Shown piece by piece: positions 34,712 to 44,163 of a stretch of DNA of 64,000 nt. The stretch spans positions 29,558 through 93,557 of the forward strand of contig JAKQEQ010000069.1 of assembly GCA_029556545.1 (NCBI GenBank), in the 5' to 3' direction. Source of the DNA: Candidatus Hydrogenedentota bacterium. Its GTDB lineage: Bacteria; Hydrogenedentota; Hydrogenedentia; Hydrogenedentales; JAGMZX01. The notes beneath the pieces were generated by a model, which had not been told where the DNA came from, did no database searches, and saw only the letters and a list, made by a program, of their open reading frames with translations. Numbering within the stretch: position 1 is the stretch's first letter; each line of letters starts with the position of its first letter. The translations under genes were made by a program, and so were the position numbers.

Positions 34712-36229
34712 ATGATCTACTCGCTAATCCTATCTCTGGTTCTCTCCGCTTCGGCGGAACCGTCGCTCCGACTCGAGGAACCGACGGGAACCGTTACCCT
34801 GTCCGAGGCGTTGAGCGCGGCCTTGCTGGGCAATCCCGGCCTCGCGGCCTACGCCTGGGAACTGCGCGTTACGGAAGCCCTCACGCTCCAGGCGGGGCTG
34901 CGCCCGAATCCGGAGTCGTCCTTCGAGGTCGAAGGGCTGCGCTTTCGGGATGCGCCATCGAGCACGACGCGGTCTCGCGCGATCGGACTCGAAATCGACG
35001 GCATGGCGCTTTCTCCAGCGTGGGAGATCGGGCGCGAGCGCGGCGCGGGCGCGAGCGGCGCGTTCGACGACGCGGACCTCCGGCTGGCGCTGTCACAACG
35101 CATCGAGACCGGCGCGAAACGCGCGCGGCGGGTGCGTCTGGCGCGCGCGGAGGAGGACCTCGCGCGTTGGGACTACGAGGCCGCGCGGGCGGACGTGCTC
35201 GCGGAGACGGCGCGGCGGTTCATTGCCGTGGTCGTGACGCAGGAACAGGTCGCACTCGCCACAGACCTGCACCGGCTCGCCGAGGCCGTGCGCGACGCGG
35301 TGGCGGCGCAGGTCGAGGCGGGCAAGGTCGCGCCGCTGGACCTGCAACGGGCGCGCACGGAAGCCGATCTGGCCGCCATCGACATGCGGACGGCTCAACG
35401 TCTGCTCGACGCGCGGCGCGCGGCGTTGGCGGCGACCTGGGGCGCGACGGAGGCCCGCTTCGAGCGGGCGGATGCTGTGCTCGACGCGCCGCCGCCGCTC
35501 CCCGACCTCGACTCCTTGCGGACAGGCGCTCGCGCCCCGTCCGTGCCGCCCATCACCGACTCTTCGTCGCATCGCGGCTTAAACCCCGACGTGGCGCGAT
35601 GGCGGAGCGAAATCGCGCGGCGCGAGGCGGCGCTTGCCTTGGCGCGAGCGCAGCGCGCGCCCGACCTGACCGTGTCGCTCGGCCTGCGGGTCACCCCGAT
35701 CGGATCGGAGCGGCATTCCGGCATCGCGTGGGGCAGTTCCGGCGTCGCGTTCACGCGCGAGCGGACCGTCTACGATCGCGACGCCGATACGACGATCACG
35801 CTCGGAGTATCTGTGCCGTTACCGTTGTTCGACCGCAATCAAGGCAACATTCGCGCCGAGGAACATCGCGTGGCGCAGGCGTCCGCTCAAGAACGTGCCG
35901 CGCGGGTGGATGCCGCCGGCGGGATTGCCTCGGCCCACCACGAAGCCGCGGCGCGGCGGGACGAATTCACGGGCTTGCGCGACGCGGTCCTGCCGGAACT
36001 CGAACGAATTCGCGCGCTGACCGTCGAGGGCTATGAGGCGGGCAAGTTCGGTTATCTCGACCTGGTGGGCGTCGAGCGCGACCTGTTCGCGTCCCGCGCG
36101 CGGGCCCTCGATGCGCTCGCCGCCTATCACGAAGCGGCTATCACGCTCGAGCGACTCTCCGGTTTGGCGATCGTCTCGGAAGACTCCAACAACACATTGC
36201 CGTCAGAGGAGGCATCTCATGCGGAATAG
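34712..36229 (+). CDS. czcC: TolC-family outer membrane factor (CzcC type)
   Basis: 505 residues from ATG 34712 (signal peptide MIYSLILSLVLSASA); ATG 34679 is an alternative start. TVTLSEALSAALLGNPGLAAYAWELRVTEA and a second copy-like region (LNPDVARWRSEIARREAALALARAQRAPDLTVSLG) are the two OEP repeats, each ending in long coiled-coil helices. GVSVPLPLFDRNQGNIRAEEHRV is the hallmark of the CzcC/CusC branch. It forms the outer-membrane exit duct for the CzcBA pump encoded downstream, and overlaps czcB by 11 nt. Confidence 0.88.
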   Translation: MIYSLILSLVLSASAEPSLRLEEPTGTVTLSEALSAALLGNPGLAAYAWELRVTEALTLQAGLRPNPESSFEVEGLRFRDAPSSTTRSRAIGLEIDGMALSPAWEIGRERGAGASGAFDDADLRLALSQRIETGAKRARRVRLARAEEDLARWDYEAARADVLAETARRFIAVVVTQEQVALATDLHRLAEAVRDAVAAQVEAGKVAPLDLQRARTEADLAAIDMRTAQRLLDARRAALAATWGATEARFERADAVLDAPPPLPDLDSLRTGARAPSVPPITDSSSHRGLNPDVARWRSEIARREAALALARAQRAPDLTVSLGLRVTPIGSERHSGIAWGSSGVAFTRERTVYDRDADTTITLGVSVPLPLFDRNQGNIRAEEHRVAQASAQERAARVDAAGGIASAHHEAAARRDEFTGLRDAVLPELERIRALTVEGYEAGKFGYLDLVGVERDLFASRARALDALAAYHEAAITLERLSGLAIVSEDSNNTLPSEEASHAE

Positions 36230-37586
36230 AACAAGAATACGCGGCTTGCTGAACACGCTGGCCCTCAGCCTGGGCGCGGCGGCCGCGGTCCTAGTGATGC
36301 TGAACGGGTTTCTGCCGCACGGCGCGGCTTCGCTGTCGTCGGTCGCGGCGTCGGATGCCGCGGGCGAGCACGAATCCGCCGAGAGCGGATCGGGCGACAC
36401 ATGCTGTCCCGTCGAGGCGGGCCGTGACTGGTGCGGCGAGCACGACTTGGCCGAGAACGAGTGCGCGGTCTGTCATCCCGAGCGGGCCGCGACGCTCGCG
36501 CCCGGCGAGAGTCTTAAACTGCGTTTGCCGTCCCGCGCGTCCGCCGCCAAGGCGGGCGTGGCCACCGACGCGCCCGTCGCGATGATCAGCGCGGCGACGG
36601 CGCGGGCCGTGTGCCGGGTCGCGTACAACGAGACAAGACTGGCGCGCGTAACGCCGCTGGTCTCGGGCGTGGTGACTGAGGTACTCGTCGATCTCGGGGC
36701 CGAGGTCGCGGCGGGCCAGGCGCTCGCGCGGCTCGTGTCGCCGGAACTCGCCGATCGGGTCCGCGCCTATCGCGAGGCGCAGGCGCAGCGGGACCTCGCG
36801 GCATCGGTCTATCAGCGGGAGAAGGGTCTGCACGAGAAGGGCATCAGCAGCGGCCAGGACTTCCAGCAAGCGGCCGCGGAACAGCGCCGCGCCCAGGCCG
36901 CCGTCGAAGCGGCGCGACAGGAGCTTGAACTGCTCGGGCTGGACGACGCCCCGAACGCCAAGACCAACGGAGCGTCCGCCTCGTCCGTTTCGTCCATCGT
37001 GGTGTTGCGCGCGCCCTTTGCCGGCACAATCATCGAGCGGCGCGCCGTCGCGGGCGAAGCGGTCGAACGCGGCGCGGCCCTGTTCACCGTCGCGGACCTT
37101 TCCGAGATGTGGCTCGATATCGCTCTTCCGCAGGCGCTGATGTCGGCGGCGCGCGTGGCCGACGTCGTACGGGCGCGCTTCGACGGACTCGGCGACCGCG
37201 TCGTCGAAGCGCGCATCGATTGGGTGGCCCCGTTTCTCGAGGAGGGCAGCCGGACGCTCAAGGCGCGGGCCGTCGCGGCGAATCCCGAACGCTTGCTCAA
37301 GCACGGGATGTACGGCGAGGTCTCGGTGAACAACGGCGCGGCGGCGCCCGCGTTTCAATTGCCCGCCGACGCGGTCCACCACTACGACGGCCACCCCTTC
37401 GTGTTCGTGCAAGTGGCGGAGGACCTGTTCGACGTGCGCCGCGTGGCCGTGGGCGCGACGCGGGGAACCGCCTTCGAGATCACGGCGGGCCTCGCCCCCG
37501 AAGAGCGCGTCGTGACCGCGCGCAGCCACGTGGTGAAGTCGGAATTCCTCAAGTCGCGGCTCGGCGCGGGCTGCGTGGACGATTAG
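36219..37586 (+). CDS. czcB: RND efflux periplasmic adaptor with metal-binding N-terminus (CzcB type)
   Basis: 455 residues from ATG 36219; AGAGGAGG lies 6 nt before it. After a membrane-anchoring helix (LNTLALSLGAAAAVLVMLNGFL) comes a Cys/His cluster (CCPVEAGRDWCGEHDLAENECAVCHPE), a heavy-metal binding module common in this subfamily. The adaptor core follows: VTPLVSGVVTEVLVDLGAEVAAGQALARLVSPEL (lipoyl half), a hairpin, APFAGTIIERRAVAGEAVERGAALFTVADLSEMWLD (second half) and the barrel. It couples czcA to czcC and may hand over the ion. Confidence 0.9.
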   Translation: MRNRTRIRGLLNTLALSLGAAAAVLVMLNGFLPHGAASLSSVAASDAAGEHESAESGSGDTCCPVEAGRDWCGEHDLAENECAVCHPERAATLAPGESLKLRLPSRASAAKAGVATDAPVAMISAATARAVCRVAYNETRLARVTPLVSGVVTEVLVDLGAEVAAGQALARLVSPELADRVRAYREAQAQRDLAASVYQREKGLHEKGISSGQDFQQAAAEQRRAQAAVEAARQELELLGLDDAPNAKTNGASASSVSSIVVLRAPFAGTIIERRAVAGEAVERGAALFTVADLSEMWLDIALPQALMSAARVADVVRARFDGLGDRVVEARIDWVAPFLEEGSRTLKARAVAANPERLLKHGMYGEVSVNNGAAAPAFQLPADAVHHYDGHPFVFVQVAEDLFDVRRVAVGATRGTAFEITAGLAPEERVVTARSHVVKSEFLKSRLGAGCVDD

Positions 37587-37595
37587 GAGGCGGTT

Positions 37596-40500
37596 ATGCT
37601 TGAACGATGGGTTCACGGGGCGCTCGAACGGCGCTTTCTCGTGGTGTGCGCCTTTGCCGCCCTAGCGGGACTGGGCCTGTGGGCGCTCACGCGATTGCCG
37701 GTGGATGCCTTCCCTGACACGTCGAATATCCAGGTGCAGATCAACACCGTTGCGCCCGCGCTGAATGGCGAGGAAATCGAGCAACAAATCACGCAGCCGG
37801 TCGAACTCGCGTTGGGCGGCTTGCCGGGCCTCGTCGAGGTGCGGTCGATCTCGAAGTTCGGCCTGTCGCAGGTGGTGGCGGTCTTCTCGGACGATACGAA
37901 CGTCTACGACGCGCGCCAGTTCATCCTCGAGCGGCTCGCGGGCGTCGCGATGCCGGACGGGGTCGAATCGCCGCAATTGGGCCCGATATCGAGCGGTTTG
38001 GGCGAAATCTTCGCGTATGTCCTGCGCTCGGAGGACGGAGCGCATACCATCGAGGAATTGCGCACGCTCCACGATTGGGTAATCAAGCCGCAACTGATCA
38101 AGACGCCCGGCGTGGCGGAAGTGACGGCGTGGGGCGGCTTCGAGAAGCAATACCAAGTCATCGCGAATCCCGAGCGGCTCCGCGAGTACGGGATCACGCT
38201 CGACCGGCTCATCGAGGCGCTCGAACGCAATAACGCGAACGTGGGCGGCGGCCAACTTACGACGAGCGGGCAAGCCGTGCTGATCCACGGTCTGGGCCGC
38301 GCGCGGAGCCTCGAGGAAATCGCGGACATCGTCGTCACCGCCGTGGAGGGCGTTCCGGTCCACGTCGCGGACTTGGCCGACGTCGCCATCGGCCACGAGA
38401 TACGGCGGGGCGCGGTCACCTTCGGCGGCCAAGGCGAGGCGGTGCTCGGGCTGGGCTACATGCTTCAGGGCGGGAACAGTCGCGAGGTGGCCTCCGCGCT
38501 GCGCCGCCAACTCGAACAGGCAAAGGCCGCGTTGCCGCCGGGCGTTGCGGTCGAGGTCGTCTATGATCGCACCGAACTGGTCGAGCACGTGCTCGAAACG
38601 GTGCGGGAAAACCTCATGACGGGGGCCGTTCTGGTCATCGTCGTGCTCTTTCTCATGTTTGGCAGCGTTCGCGGCGGGCTGCTGGTCGCGGTCACGATCC
38701 CGATGGCGATGGTGTGCGCCGTACTCGGCATGCACGGCGCGGCGATCGCCGCGAGTCTGCTGAGTCTCGGCGCGATGGACTTCGGCATTCTCGTGGACGG
38801 GTCGGTGATCATGACGGACGCGCATCTGCGCGGACTACGCGCGTTTCGCGCCGGCCGGGGCCGCAAGCCGACCTGGCGCGAGCGGCTCGGGATCATGGCG
38901 GCGTCCGCCCGCGAGGTCGCGCGGCCGATAGCGTTCGGCATGGGCATCATTCTTATCGTGTTCCTGCCGATCCTGACCCTCGAAGGGGCGGAGGGCAAGA
39001 TGTTTCGGCCCATGGCGTTCACGTTCATCTTCGCGTTGATCGGCGCGGGCGCCATCGCGCTGTTTCTTACACCCGTGCTTTCGTATTACCTGCTGCCCAC
39101 GCCGAGGCGAGACCGGGAGGGCCTCCTCCTGCGCGGCGCGAAGCGACTCTACGGCGGCCTGCTGCGGGGCACGCTCGCATGGCGCGGCGCGGTGCTGGGC
39201 GTAGTGCTCATGGTCGGTGCGGTGGTCTTGACGCTGGCGCCCAGGCTGGGCGGTGAGTTCTTGCCGCGCTTGAGCGAAGGGGCCATCGTCATCAACGTGA
39301 TTCGTCTGCCGGGCGTCGCGCTCGAGGAATCCACGGCGTACAACACGCGTATCGAGCAGTTGCTGATCGAGGAATTCCCCGACGAAATCGAGGCGGTCTG
39401 GTCGCGCGTCGGCACGGCGGAAGTCGCCACCGACCCGATGGGCATCGAGCTGACCGACGTCTTCATCACGCTCAAGCCGCGGGACCAATGGGCCCGCGCG
39501 AAAACCCAGGCGGCGCTCAGCGCCGCGATTCAAGAGACGCTTCACGATCTGCCGGGACAGAACATGGTCTTCACCCAGCCCATCGAGTTACGCATGAACG
39601 AATTGACCGCGGGGATTCGCTCAGACGTGGGCGTCAAGATCGTCGGCGACGACTTCGAGGAACTGGCGCGCCTTGCCGAACAGGTCCAAGCGGTCCTGGC
39701 GGGCGTTCCGGGCGCGGCGGACCTTTCGACGGACCAAGTCACGGGGTTGCCCACGCTTCAGGTGCGCGTGAACCCGGCGGTGACCGCGCGGCACGGTATT
39801 CCCACGCGCGAGGTGCTGACCATGATCGAGGCGCTGGGCAATAGGCCCGTCGGCGATGTCCTCGAGGGACAGCGCCGCTTTCCGCTGACCGTGCGGCTGC
39901 CGGACGCGCTGCGCACGAACCGGCAGGCGCTTGCGGAAATGATTCTGCCGACCAGCGCGGGCGCGGAACTGCCACTGGGCGCGCTGACCGAGATGCGCGA
40001 GGCGGAGGGGCTCGCCAACATCAACCGCGAGTGGGGCCGGCGGCTCATCCGCGTGCAGGCGAACGTCCGCGACCGCGACATCCTGTCCTTCGTCCGCGAC
40101 GCGGGACAGCGGATCGCGGAGGCGGTCCCGTTGCCCGAAGGCTACCTTATCGAGTGGGGCGGCCAGTTCGAGCACCTCGTGCGCGCGCGCCAGCGGCTGA
40201 TGATCGTCGTGCCGCTCGCGCTCGTGCTCGTGTTCTTCTTGCTCTACGCGAGTCTCAACAACCTCAAGGACGTGCTTATCGTGTACACCGGCATCCCCTT
40301 TGCGGCCTTGGGCGGCGTGCTCGGCCTGTACTACCGGGGGATACCGTTCAGCGTCAGCGCGGCCATCGGGTTCATCGCGCTGACGGGCATCGCCGTGCTC
40401 GACGGACAGGTCATGATCGCCGCGATACGGGGGTATCGGAAGAAGAGGCGCGGCGACGAGCCGACGGACGGACAGGATGAACGGGATGGACAGGATGGAC

Positions 40501-40835
40501 AAGACGAAGACACAGCCATGCCCGCCCCCACCGTCATTCCCGCCCCCACCGTCATTCCCGCGAAAACGGGAATCCAGCAACCTTTGCGCGCCGGTTATTC
40601 CCTGTACGATGCCGTGATTCAAGGCGCGAGGGAGCGGCTCGTGCCCGTGCTGGCGACGTCGATCACCGATGCGCTCGGCTTCCTGCCCATGATGCTCTCG
40701 ACAGGCGTGGGCGCGGAGGTGCAACGCCCCCTCGCGACCGTCGTCGTCTGCGGCGTCATGTCCTGCACCGTGCTGACCCTGTTTCTCCTGCCGATCTTGT
40801 ACTATATGACCTCGCGCGAGGAGACGGAGGGCTGA
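37596..40835 (+). CDS. czcA: Heavy-metal efflux RND pump (CzcA/CusA type) with repeat-derived insertion
   Basis: 1079 residues; AGGAGG precedes the ATG. Two membrane bundles of six helices each surround large periplasmic loops. The heavy-metal RND signature LGAMDFGILVDGSVIMTD carries the proton-relay acidic residues, and the start (FPDTSNIQVQINTVAPALNGEEIEQQIT) is typical. It should export divalent or monovalent metal ions using protons. The cytosolic loop between helices 10 and 11 (residues about 950-1000) contains an unusual insert: an Asp/Gln/Gly-rich stretch and PAPTVIPAPTVIPAKTGI, the in-frame translation of dispersed repeats. The frame stays intact, and canonical sequence resumes at LYDAVIQGARERLVPVLAT. 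Confidence 0.93.
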   Translation: MLERWVHGALERRFLVVCAFAALAGLGLWALTRLPVDAFPDTSNIQVQINTVAPALNGEEIEQQITQPVELALGGLPGLVEVRSISKFGLSQVVAVFSDDTNVYDARQFILERLAGVAMPDGVESPQLGPISSGLGEIFAYVLRSEDGAHTIEELRTLHDWVIKPQLIKTPGVAEVTAWGGFEKQYQVIANPERLREYGITLDRLIEALERNNANVGGGQLTTSGQAVLIHGLGRARSLEEIADIVVTAVEGVPVHVADLADVAIGHEIRRGAVTFGGQGEAVLGLGYMLQGGNSREVASALRRQLEQAKAALPPGVAVEVVYDRTELVEHVLETVRENLMTGAVLVIVVLFLMFGSVRGGLLVAVTIPMAMVCAVLGMHGAAIAASLLSLGAMDFGILVDGSVIMTDAHLRGLRAFRAGRGRKPTWRERLGIMAASAREVARPIAFGMGIILIVFLPILTLEGAEGKMFRPMAFTFIFALIGAGAIALFLTPVLSYYLLPTPRRDREGLLLRGAKRLYGGLLRGTLAWRGAVLGVVLMVGAVVLTLAPRLGGEFLPRLSEGAIVINVIRLPGVALEESTAYNTRIEQLLIEEFPDEIEAVWSRVGTAEVATDPMGIELTDVFITLKPRDQWARAKTQAALSAAIQETLHDLPGQNMVFTQPIELRMNELTAGIRSDVGVKIVGDDFEELARLAEQVQAVLAGVPGAADLSTDQVTGLPTLQVRVNPAVTARHGIPTREVLTMIEALGNRPVGDVLEGQRRFPLTVRLPDALRTNRQALAEMILPTSAGAELPLGALTEMREAEGLANINREWGRRLIRVQANVRDRDILSFVRDAGQRIAEAVPLPEGYLIEWGGQFEHLVRARQRLMIVVPLALVLVFFLLYASLNNLKDVLIVYTGIPFAALGGVLGLYYRGIPFSVSAAIGFIALTGIAVLDGQVMIAAIRGYRKKRRGDEPTDGQDERDGQDGQDEDTAMPAPTVIPAPTVIPAKTGIQQPLRAGYSLYDAVIQGARERLVPVLATSITDALGFLPMMLSTGVGAEVQRPLATVVVCGVMSCTVLTLFLLPILYYMTSREETEG
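40470..40580 (+). repeat. Dispersed repeats absorbed in czcA
   Basis: Contains ATGGACAGGATGGAC-type repeats (about 40470-40502), two 18-bp tandem units (CCCGCCCCCACCGTCATT) and a palindrome ATTCCCG-cgaaaa-CGGGAAT (40554-40573). All look like intergenic elements rather than coding sequence, yet keep the frame. Confidence 0.75.
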
Positions 40836-41039
40836 CCATTTCCGCCGAGCAACCGGCAGGTACGCAAGGAACACAAGGGACCAAAGGAACCGCCGCGATC
40901 TCAGTTGCGGCAAGGACTACAGGCACCGCGATACTCGCCGCAGCCGCAGGGACTTCGAGAAACGGAGAGGATTTCGACACAATTGTCCTATGTCGTGCTA
41001 TATACTGTCTAAGTTTGCATATCGTATAAACCCTAAACT

Positions 41040-42161
41040 CTATCCCTCATCCCGCGCCCACGCCTCGGTAATCTCGTGCAAGAGGTCGGCTATCGCAGTC
41101 CTGTCCGCGATCTCGGGCAGGGTCGAGTTGTCGCGCAAAGCCGCCAGTTCCTCGACTTCCGCCTCGGCGCGGGCGATGAGGTCGTCATAGGCGAATTCCC
41201 CGGCGCGGACGCGGCGCAGAAACTCGAGGGTCTCGCCCTCGAAACGCACCAGCGGCGCGCCTTCGCGGAAGATGTGCTTTCCGGAAAAGAGCAGCCGGAA
41301 CGTGTGCATCATGTTCTTCGCGTCGTAATCGATTTCGCCGCGTTCCTGGTCGAGCCAGCGGGCCTCGTTGCGCTCCCGGCGCCAGGTCCGGTAGTCGCGG
41401 TGCTCCCGCAGCGCCTTCTCGAAGTCCGCGCGGTTGTACACGAGCAGCCCGATGCAACGGCGCGCTTCGTCCTCCTCGGGGATGGATTCGCACACGAGGC
41501 TGTCGCCCCGGAAGACGCCGCGCGCATCCGCGCCGTAATGATAGAGGCGATAGATGCCGGAACAGTGTTCGACCGCCGCGGCGTGGCATTCCGCGAGGTC
41601 AATGCGGGCCTCCGCCAACGGAATGGGCCGGTACGGCGGCGCGCCTGCCGTTTCTCGGGAAGCCTCGCGCGGCATGAACCAGCAGAACGCCTCCTTGCGC
41701 GGCGGCGACTCGGGTTTGGGATTGTTCACCCACTTGTTCCGGCCCCGGGCGCGCTTGATTTGCGCCAGCGCATAACCGACGTGCGAGTCGTAGGCGCGCT
41801 TCGTAATGAACAGGCCGCGCGCCGCAATCAGGCGGTCCGCGCAGGGCGTGCGCAGCGTGACGCAGTCGGGGGGCATATACAGCAGCTCGACGATGTTCGG
41901 ATTCGCGTCGACGGCCAGTTCCAGAAAACGCCGCAGCGCGTAATAGATTTCGTTGCTTCGCTCGTCGGCCACCTGCTCGACAGGCCGCGCAATCGCGAGG
42001 TACGACGCGGCGGGCAGCACGTAGACGCCGCGCAGGTCGATGTCGCTGCCGGGGATGGCGGTGCCGTAGGCGTGGCTCCCGGCGACACAACGATAAATCA
42101 GCGCATCCGCGTTCCGCGAGAGCAGGTCGCGCAGGTTCCTGATCGATTGACGCTGAGGCAT
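41040..42161 (-). CDS. Nucleotidyltransferase-fold protein (RlaP/COG3541-like)
   Basis: 373 residues from ATG 42161; the frame continues to 42245. The polymerase-beta-like motif GSHAYGTAIPGSDIDLRGVYVLP gives the GS and D-x-D metal ligands. Later segments LELAVDANPNIVELLYMPPD and NNPKPESPPRKEAFCWF, then YDAKNMMHTFRLLFSGKHIF, match predicted nucleotidyltransferases of the YcgL/RlaP group, whose substrate is poorly known (some are linked to RNA). There is no membrane segment. It is the last gene of a run that includes PfkB and ROK kinases, but a 52-bp gap with a dispersed repeat separates them. Confidence 0.75.
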   Translation of the reverse strand: MPQRQSIRNLRDLLSRNADALIYRCVAGSHAYGTAIPGSDIDLRGVYVLPAASYLAIARPVEQVADERSNEIYYALRRFLELAVDANPNIVELLYMPPDCVTLRTPCADRLIAARGLFITKRAYDSHVGYALAQIKRARGRNKWVNNPKPESPPRKEAFCWFMPREASRETAGAPPYRPIPLAEARIDLAECHAAAVEHCSGIYRLYHYGADARGVFRGDSLVCESIPEEDEARRCIGLLVYNRADFEKALREHRDYRTWRRERNEARWLDQERGEIDYDAKNMMHTFRLLFSGKHIFREGAPLVRFEGETLEFLRRVRAGEFAYDDLIARAEAEVEELAALRDNSTLPEIADRTAIADLLHEITEAWARDEG

Positions 42162-42177
42162 ATTGAGGTCTCGATGT

Positions 42178-42211
42178 GGGGACAGGCACGTCGGTGCTTG
42201 TGCTAGTCCCC
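42178..42211. repeat. Dispersed GGGGACAGGCAC...AGTCCCC element
   Basis: A 34-bp inverted-repeat-like element (GGGGACAGGCACGTCGGTGC... ending AGTCCCC) fills the gap between the PfkB stop and the nucleotidyltransferase start. The same ends occur at 44280-44320 with a different middle. Confidence 0.65.
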
Positions 42212-42213
42212 GT

Positions 42214-43146
42214 CTATGCTCGCACGATGCGGACTTCCGCGGCAATCCGCTCGACTAGGGCGCGGCTCAAGTGACCGATGTCCCAGCTCATGGCGTTGGC
42301 CGCCCCCGCCGCGACGCCCATCCGGGCCATTTCTTCCAAGGGCCAATCTTCCTCGATGCCGATGGCGAACGCGGCCACGAGCGCGTCGCCGGAGCCGACG
42401 GCGTTCACTTCCTCGATGGCGGGCGGGGTCGCCAGCAACCGCTCCCCGTCTCGCGAAATCAGCGCGCCATCCTTCCCCAGCGACAGCACGACCAACGTCA
42501 CGCCGCGCTCGTGAAAGAAATCGATGGCGCGCCGCCGCGCGCCGGGAGTGTCCAACGGAAACCCGAGCAGCCCTTCCGCCTCGGTCTGGTTGGGTTTCAC
42601 CATGTAGGGATGGGCGGACAGGCCCGAGGCGAGTTCCGCGCCGTAGGTATCGAGAATGGGCACGACCTCCGCGTCCCACGCAATCCGAATCAACCGCGCA
42701 TACAGCGAGCGGAGGGCCGGGTCGGGAACGGTGCCGTTGAACGTGACTACGCGCGCCCGCGGCGCGGCCTCTTCGAACGTGGCGACGATCTGCTCGATCT
42801 CCGCCTTGGACACACGCGGGCCCGGTTCGAAGAAGGCGGTCTGCCGGTGCGCCGGTTCCTCGAGGACAGTCGTGATCGTGCGGGTCATGCCCTCGACCCA
42901 CAACGGGATGCAGGGCAGCCCGTCCTGACGCTCGATCATGTCAACGACGTGGCGGCCCGTCGGGCCGCCGACAATGACCATGGCCTCGGATTCGTGGCCG
43001 AGCGCCTTGACGGCGCGCGACACGTTGGTCCCCTTGCCGCCGGGGATACAGGTGTACTTCGAGGACCGGATTTTTGCGCCGGGTTCGAGCCGGTCGATGA
43101 AGACCGTCTTGTCGACGCAAGGGTTTGGCGTGAACGTGAGGATCAC
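42214..43146 (-). CDS. PfkB-family sugar kinase (1-phosphofructokinase/tagatose-6-phosphate kinase like)
   Basis: 310 residues from GTG 43146, whose GTGA overlaps the stop of the ROK gene; ATG 43179 would overlap more. The start ILTFTPNPCVDKTVFIDRL, the glycine-rich IPGGKGTNVSRAVKALG, and the C-terminal EEVNAVGSGDALVAAFAIGIE with catalytic Asp match FruK/LacC-type kinases. They phosphorylate a sugar phosphate with ATP in the cytosol. Coupling to a ROK kinase suggests a shared sugar pathway, but the exact substrate cannot be told from sequence. Confidence 0.85.
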   Translation of the reverse strand: MILTFTPNPCVDKTVFIDRLEPGAKIRSSKYTCIPGGKGTNVSRAVKALGHESEAMVIVGGPTGRHVVDMIERQDGLPCIPLWVEGMTRTITTVLEEPAHRQTAFFEPGPRVSKAEIEQIVATFEEAAPRARVVTFNGTVPDPALRSLYARLIRIAWDAEVVPILDTYGAELASGLSAHPYMVKPNQTEAEGLLGFPLDTPGARRRAIDFFHERGVTLVVLSLGKDGALISRDGERLLATPPAIEEVNAVGSGDALVAAFAIGIEEDWPLEEMARMGVAAGAANAMSWDIGHLSRALVERIAAEVRIVRA

Positions 43147-44135
43147 GCGAGCCGTTCCCGCGTTTCGGTTTCGAGGCATCGATCAAGGGCGCAGCCGGCG
43201 GCCCCGATGACGCCCGCGTCGCCGCCAAGGCCGGCGGGCACAATCTCACAACGCGCGCCCGGCACGGGGAAACAGTTCGCCTTCGCGACCTCGCGGACAG
43301 TGTCAAGCAACAGTTCGCCCGCCGCGATCATGCCGCCGCACAGCACGACCTTCTCCGGGTTCTGGTAGTTGATGATGCTGCCGATGCCGATGCCCAGCCA
43401 CGTCGCGGTCTCGCGAAACGTCCACAGGGCGAGCGCGTCGCCCTCCTGCGCGGCCTCGAAGACCATCCGGCCGTCGAGTTGTTCGAGATCGCCGTCGCAC
43501 AGTTCGACGAGCCGCGAGGTATTGTGCGTTTCGAGCCCCTCGATGGCCGTCTTCACCATGCCCGTGACGGACGCATACGCTTCGAGGCAGCCGCGCGCGC
43601 CGCAGCCGCACAGCCGGCCATTGCGGAGCACCTTCAGGTGCCCCAGTTCCGCCGCCGTGCCGTCGATGCCCCGCAGCAGCTTGCCGAACACCACAACGCC
43701 GCCGCCCACGCCGGTCCCGAGCGTGAGCACCGCCATGTTGTCGACGCCCTGCCCGGCCCCGAGCCAATACTCGCCGTAACACGCCGCGTTCGCGTCGTTT
43801 TCCAGGAAGCACGGCGTTCCGAGCCGCTCAGCGAGAATGCGCGCCAGCGGCACGTCGCGCCAACCTGGCATATTCGTCAGGCTGTACACAATGCCCGACT
43901 GCCAGTTGAGCGGCCCCGGCGCGCCCACGCCGACGGCGATGACGCGATCCAGGGGCGCCTCCGCCGCCGCGGCCACGTCGCGCGCCGCCTGCTCCATCGC
44001 GTCGATGACCGCGTCCGGCCCGGACTCCGCGTCGGTCGGCCGGGAATCCTTCGCGAGCAGTGTCTTGTCCCGCGATAGAATGGCCGTCTTGAGATTCGTT
44101 CCCCCGAGATCGATTCCGATGATGAAGTCGTTCAC
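43143..44135 (-). CDS. ROK-family glucokinase-like sugar kinase
   Basis: 330 residues from GTG 44135 (GGGGAG just upstream). Phosphate-1 loop IIGIDLGGTNLKTAIL, phosphate-2 LTLGTGVGGGVVV, sugar-binding GTAAELGHLKV (ExGH) and the zinc site CGCGARGCLEAYAS are all present. No N-terminal helix-turn-helix exists, so it is a kinase, not a repressor. Glucose, N-acetylmannosamine or another hexose could be the substrate; ROK kinases often act near sialidases, one of which is at 11845, though far away. Frames that extend upstream run into the repeat region and are not coding. Confidence 0.88.
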   Translation of the reverse strand: MNDFIIGIDLGGTNLKTAILSRDKTLLAKDSRPTDAESGPDAVIDAMEQAARDVAAAAEAPLDRVIAVGVGAPGPLNWQSGIVYSLTNMPGWRDVPLARILAERLGTPCFLENDANAACYGEYWLGAGQGVDNMAVLTLGTGVGGGVVVFGKLLRGIDGTAAELGHLKVLRNGRLCGCGARGCLEAYASVTGMVKTAIEGLETHNTSRLVELCDGDLEQLDGRMVFEAAQEGDALALWTFRETATWLGIGIGSIINYQNPEKVVLCGGMIAAGELLLDTVREVAKANCFPVPGARCEIVPAGLGGDAGVIGAAGCALDRCLETETRERLA

Positions 44136-44163
44136 GGCTCCCCGCGTCCTTCTTGAATCACAG

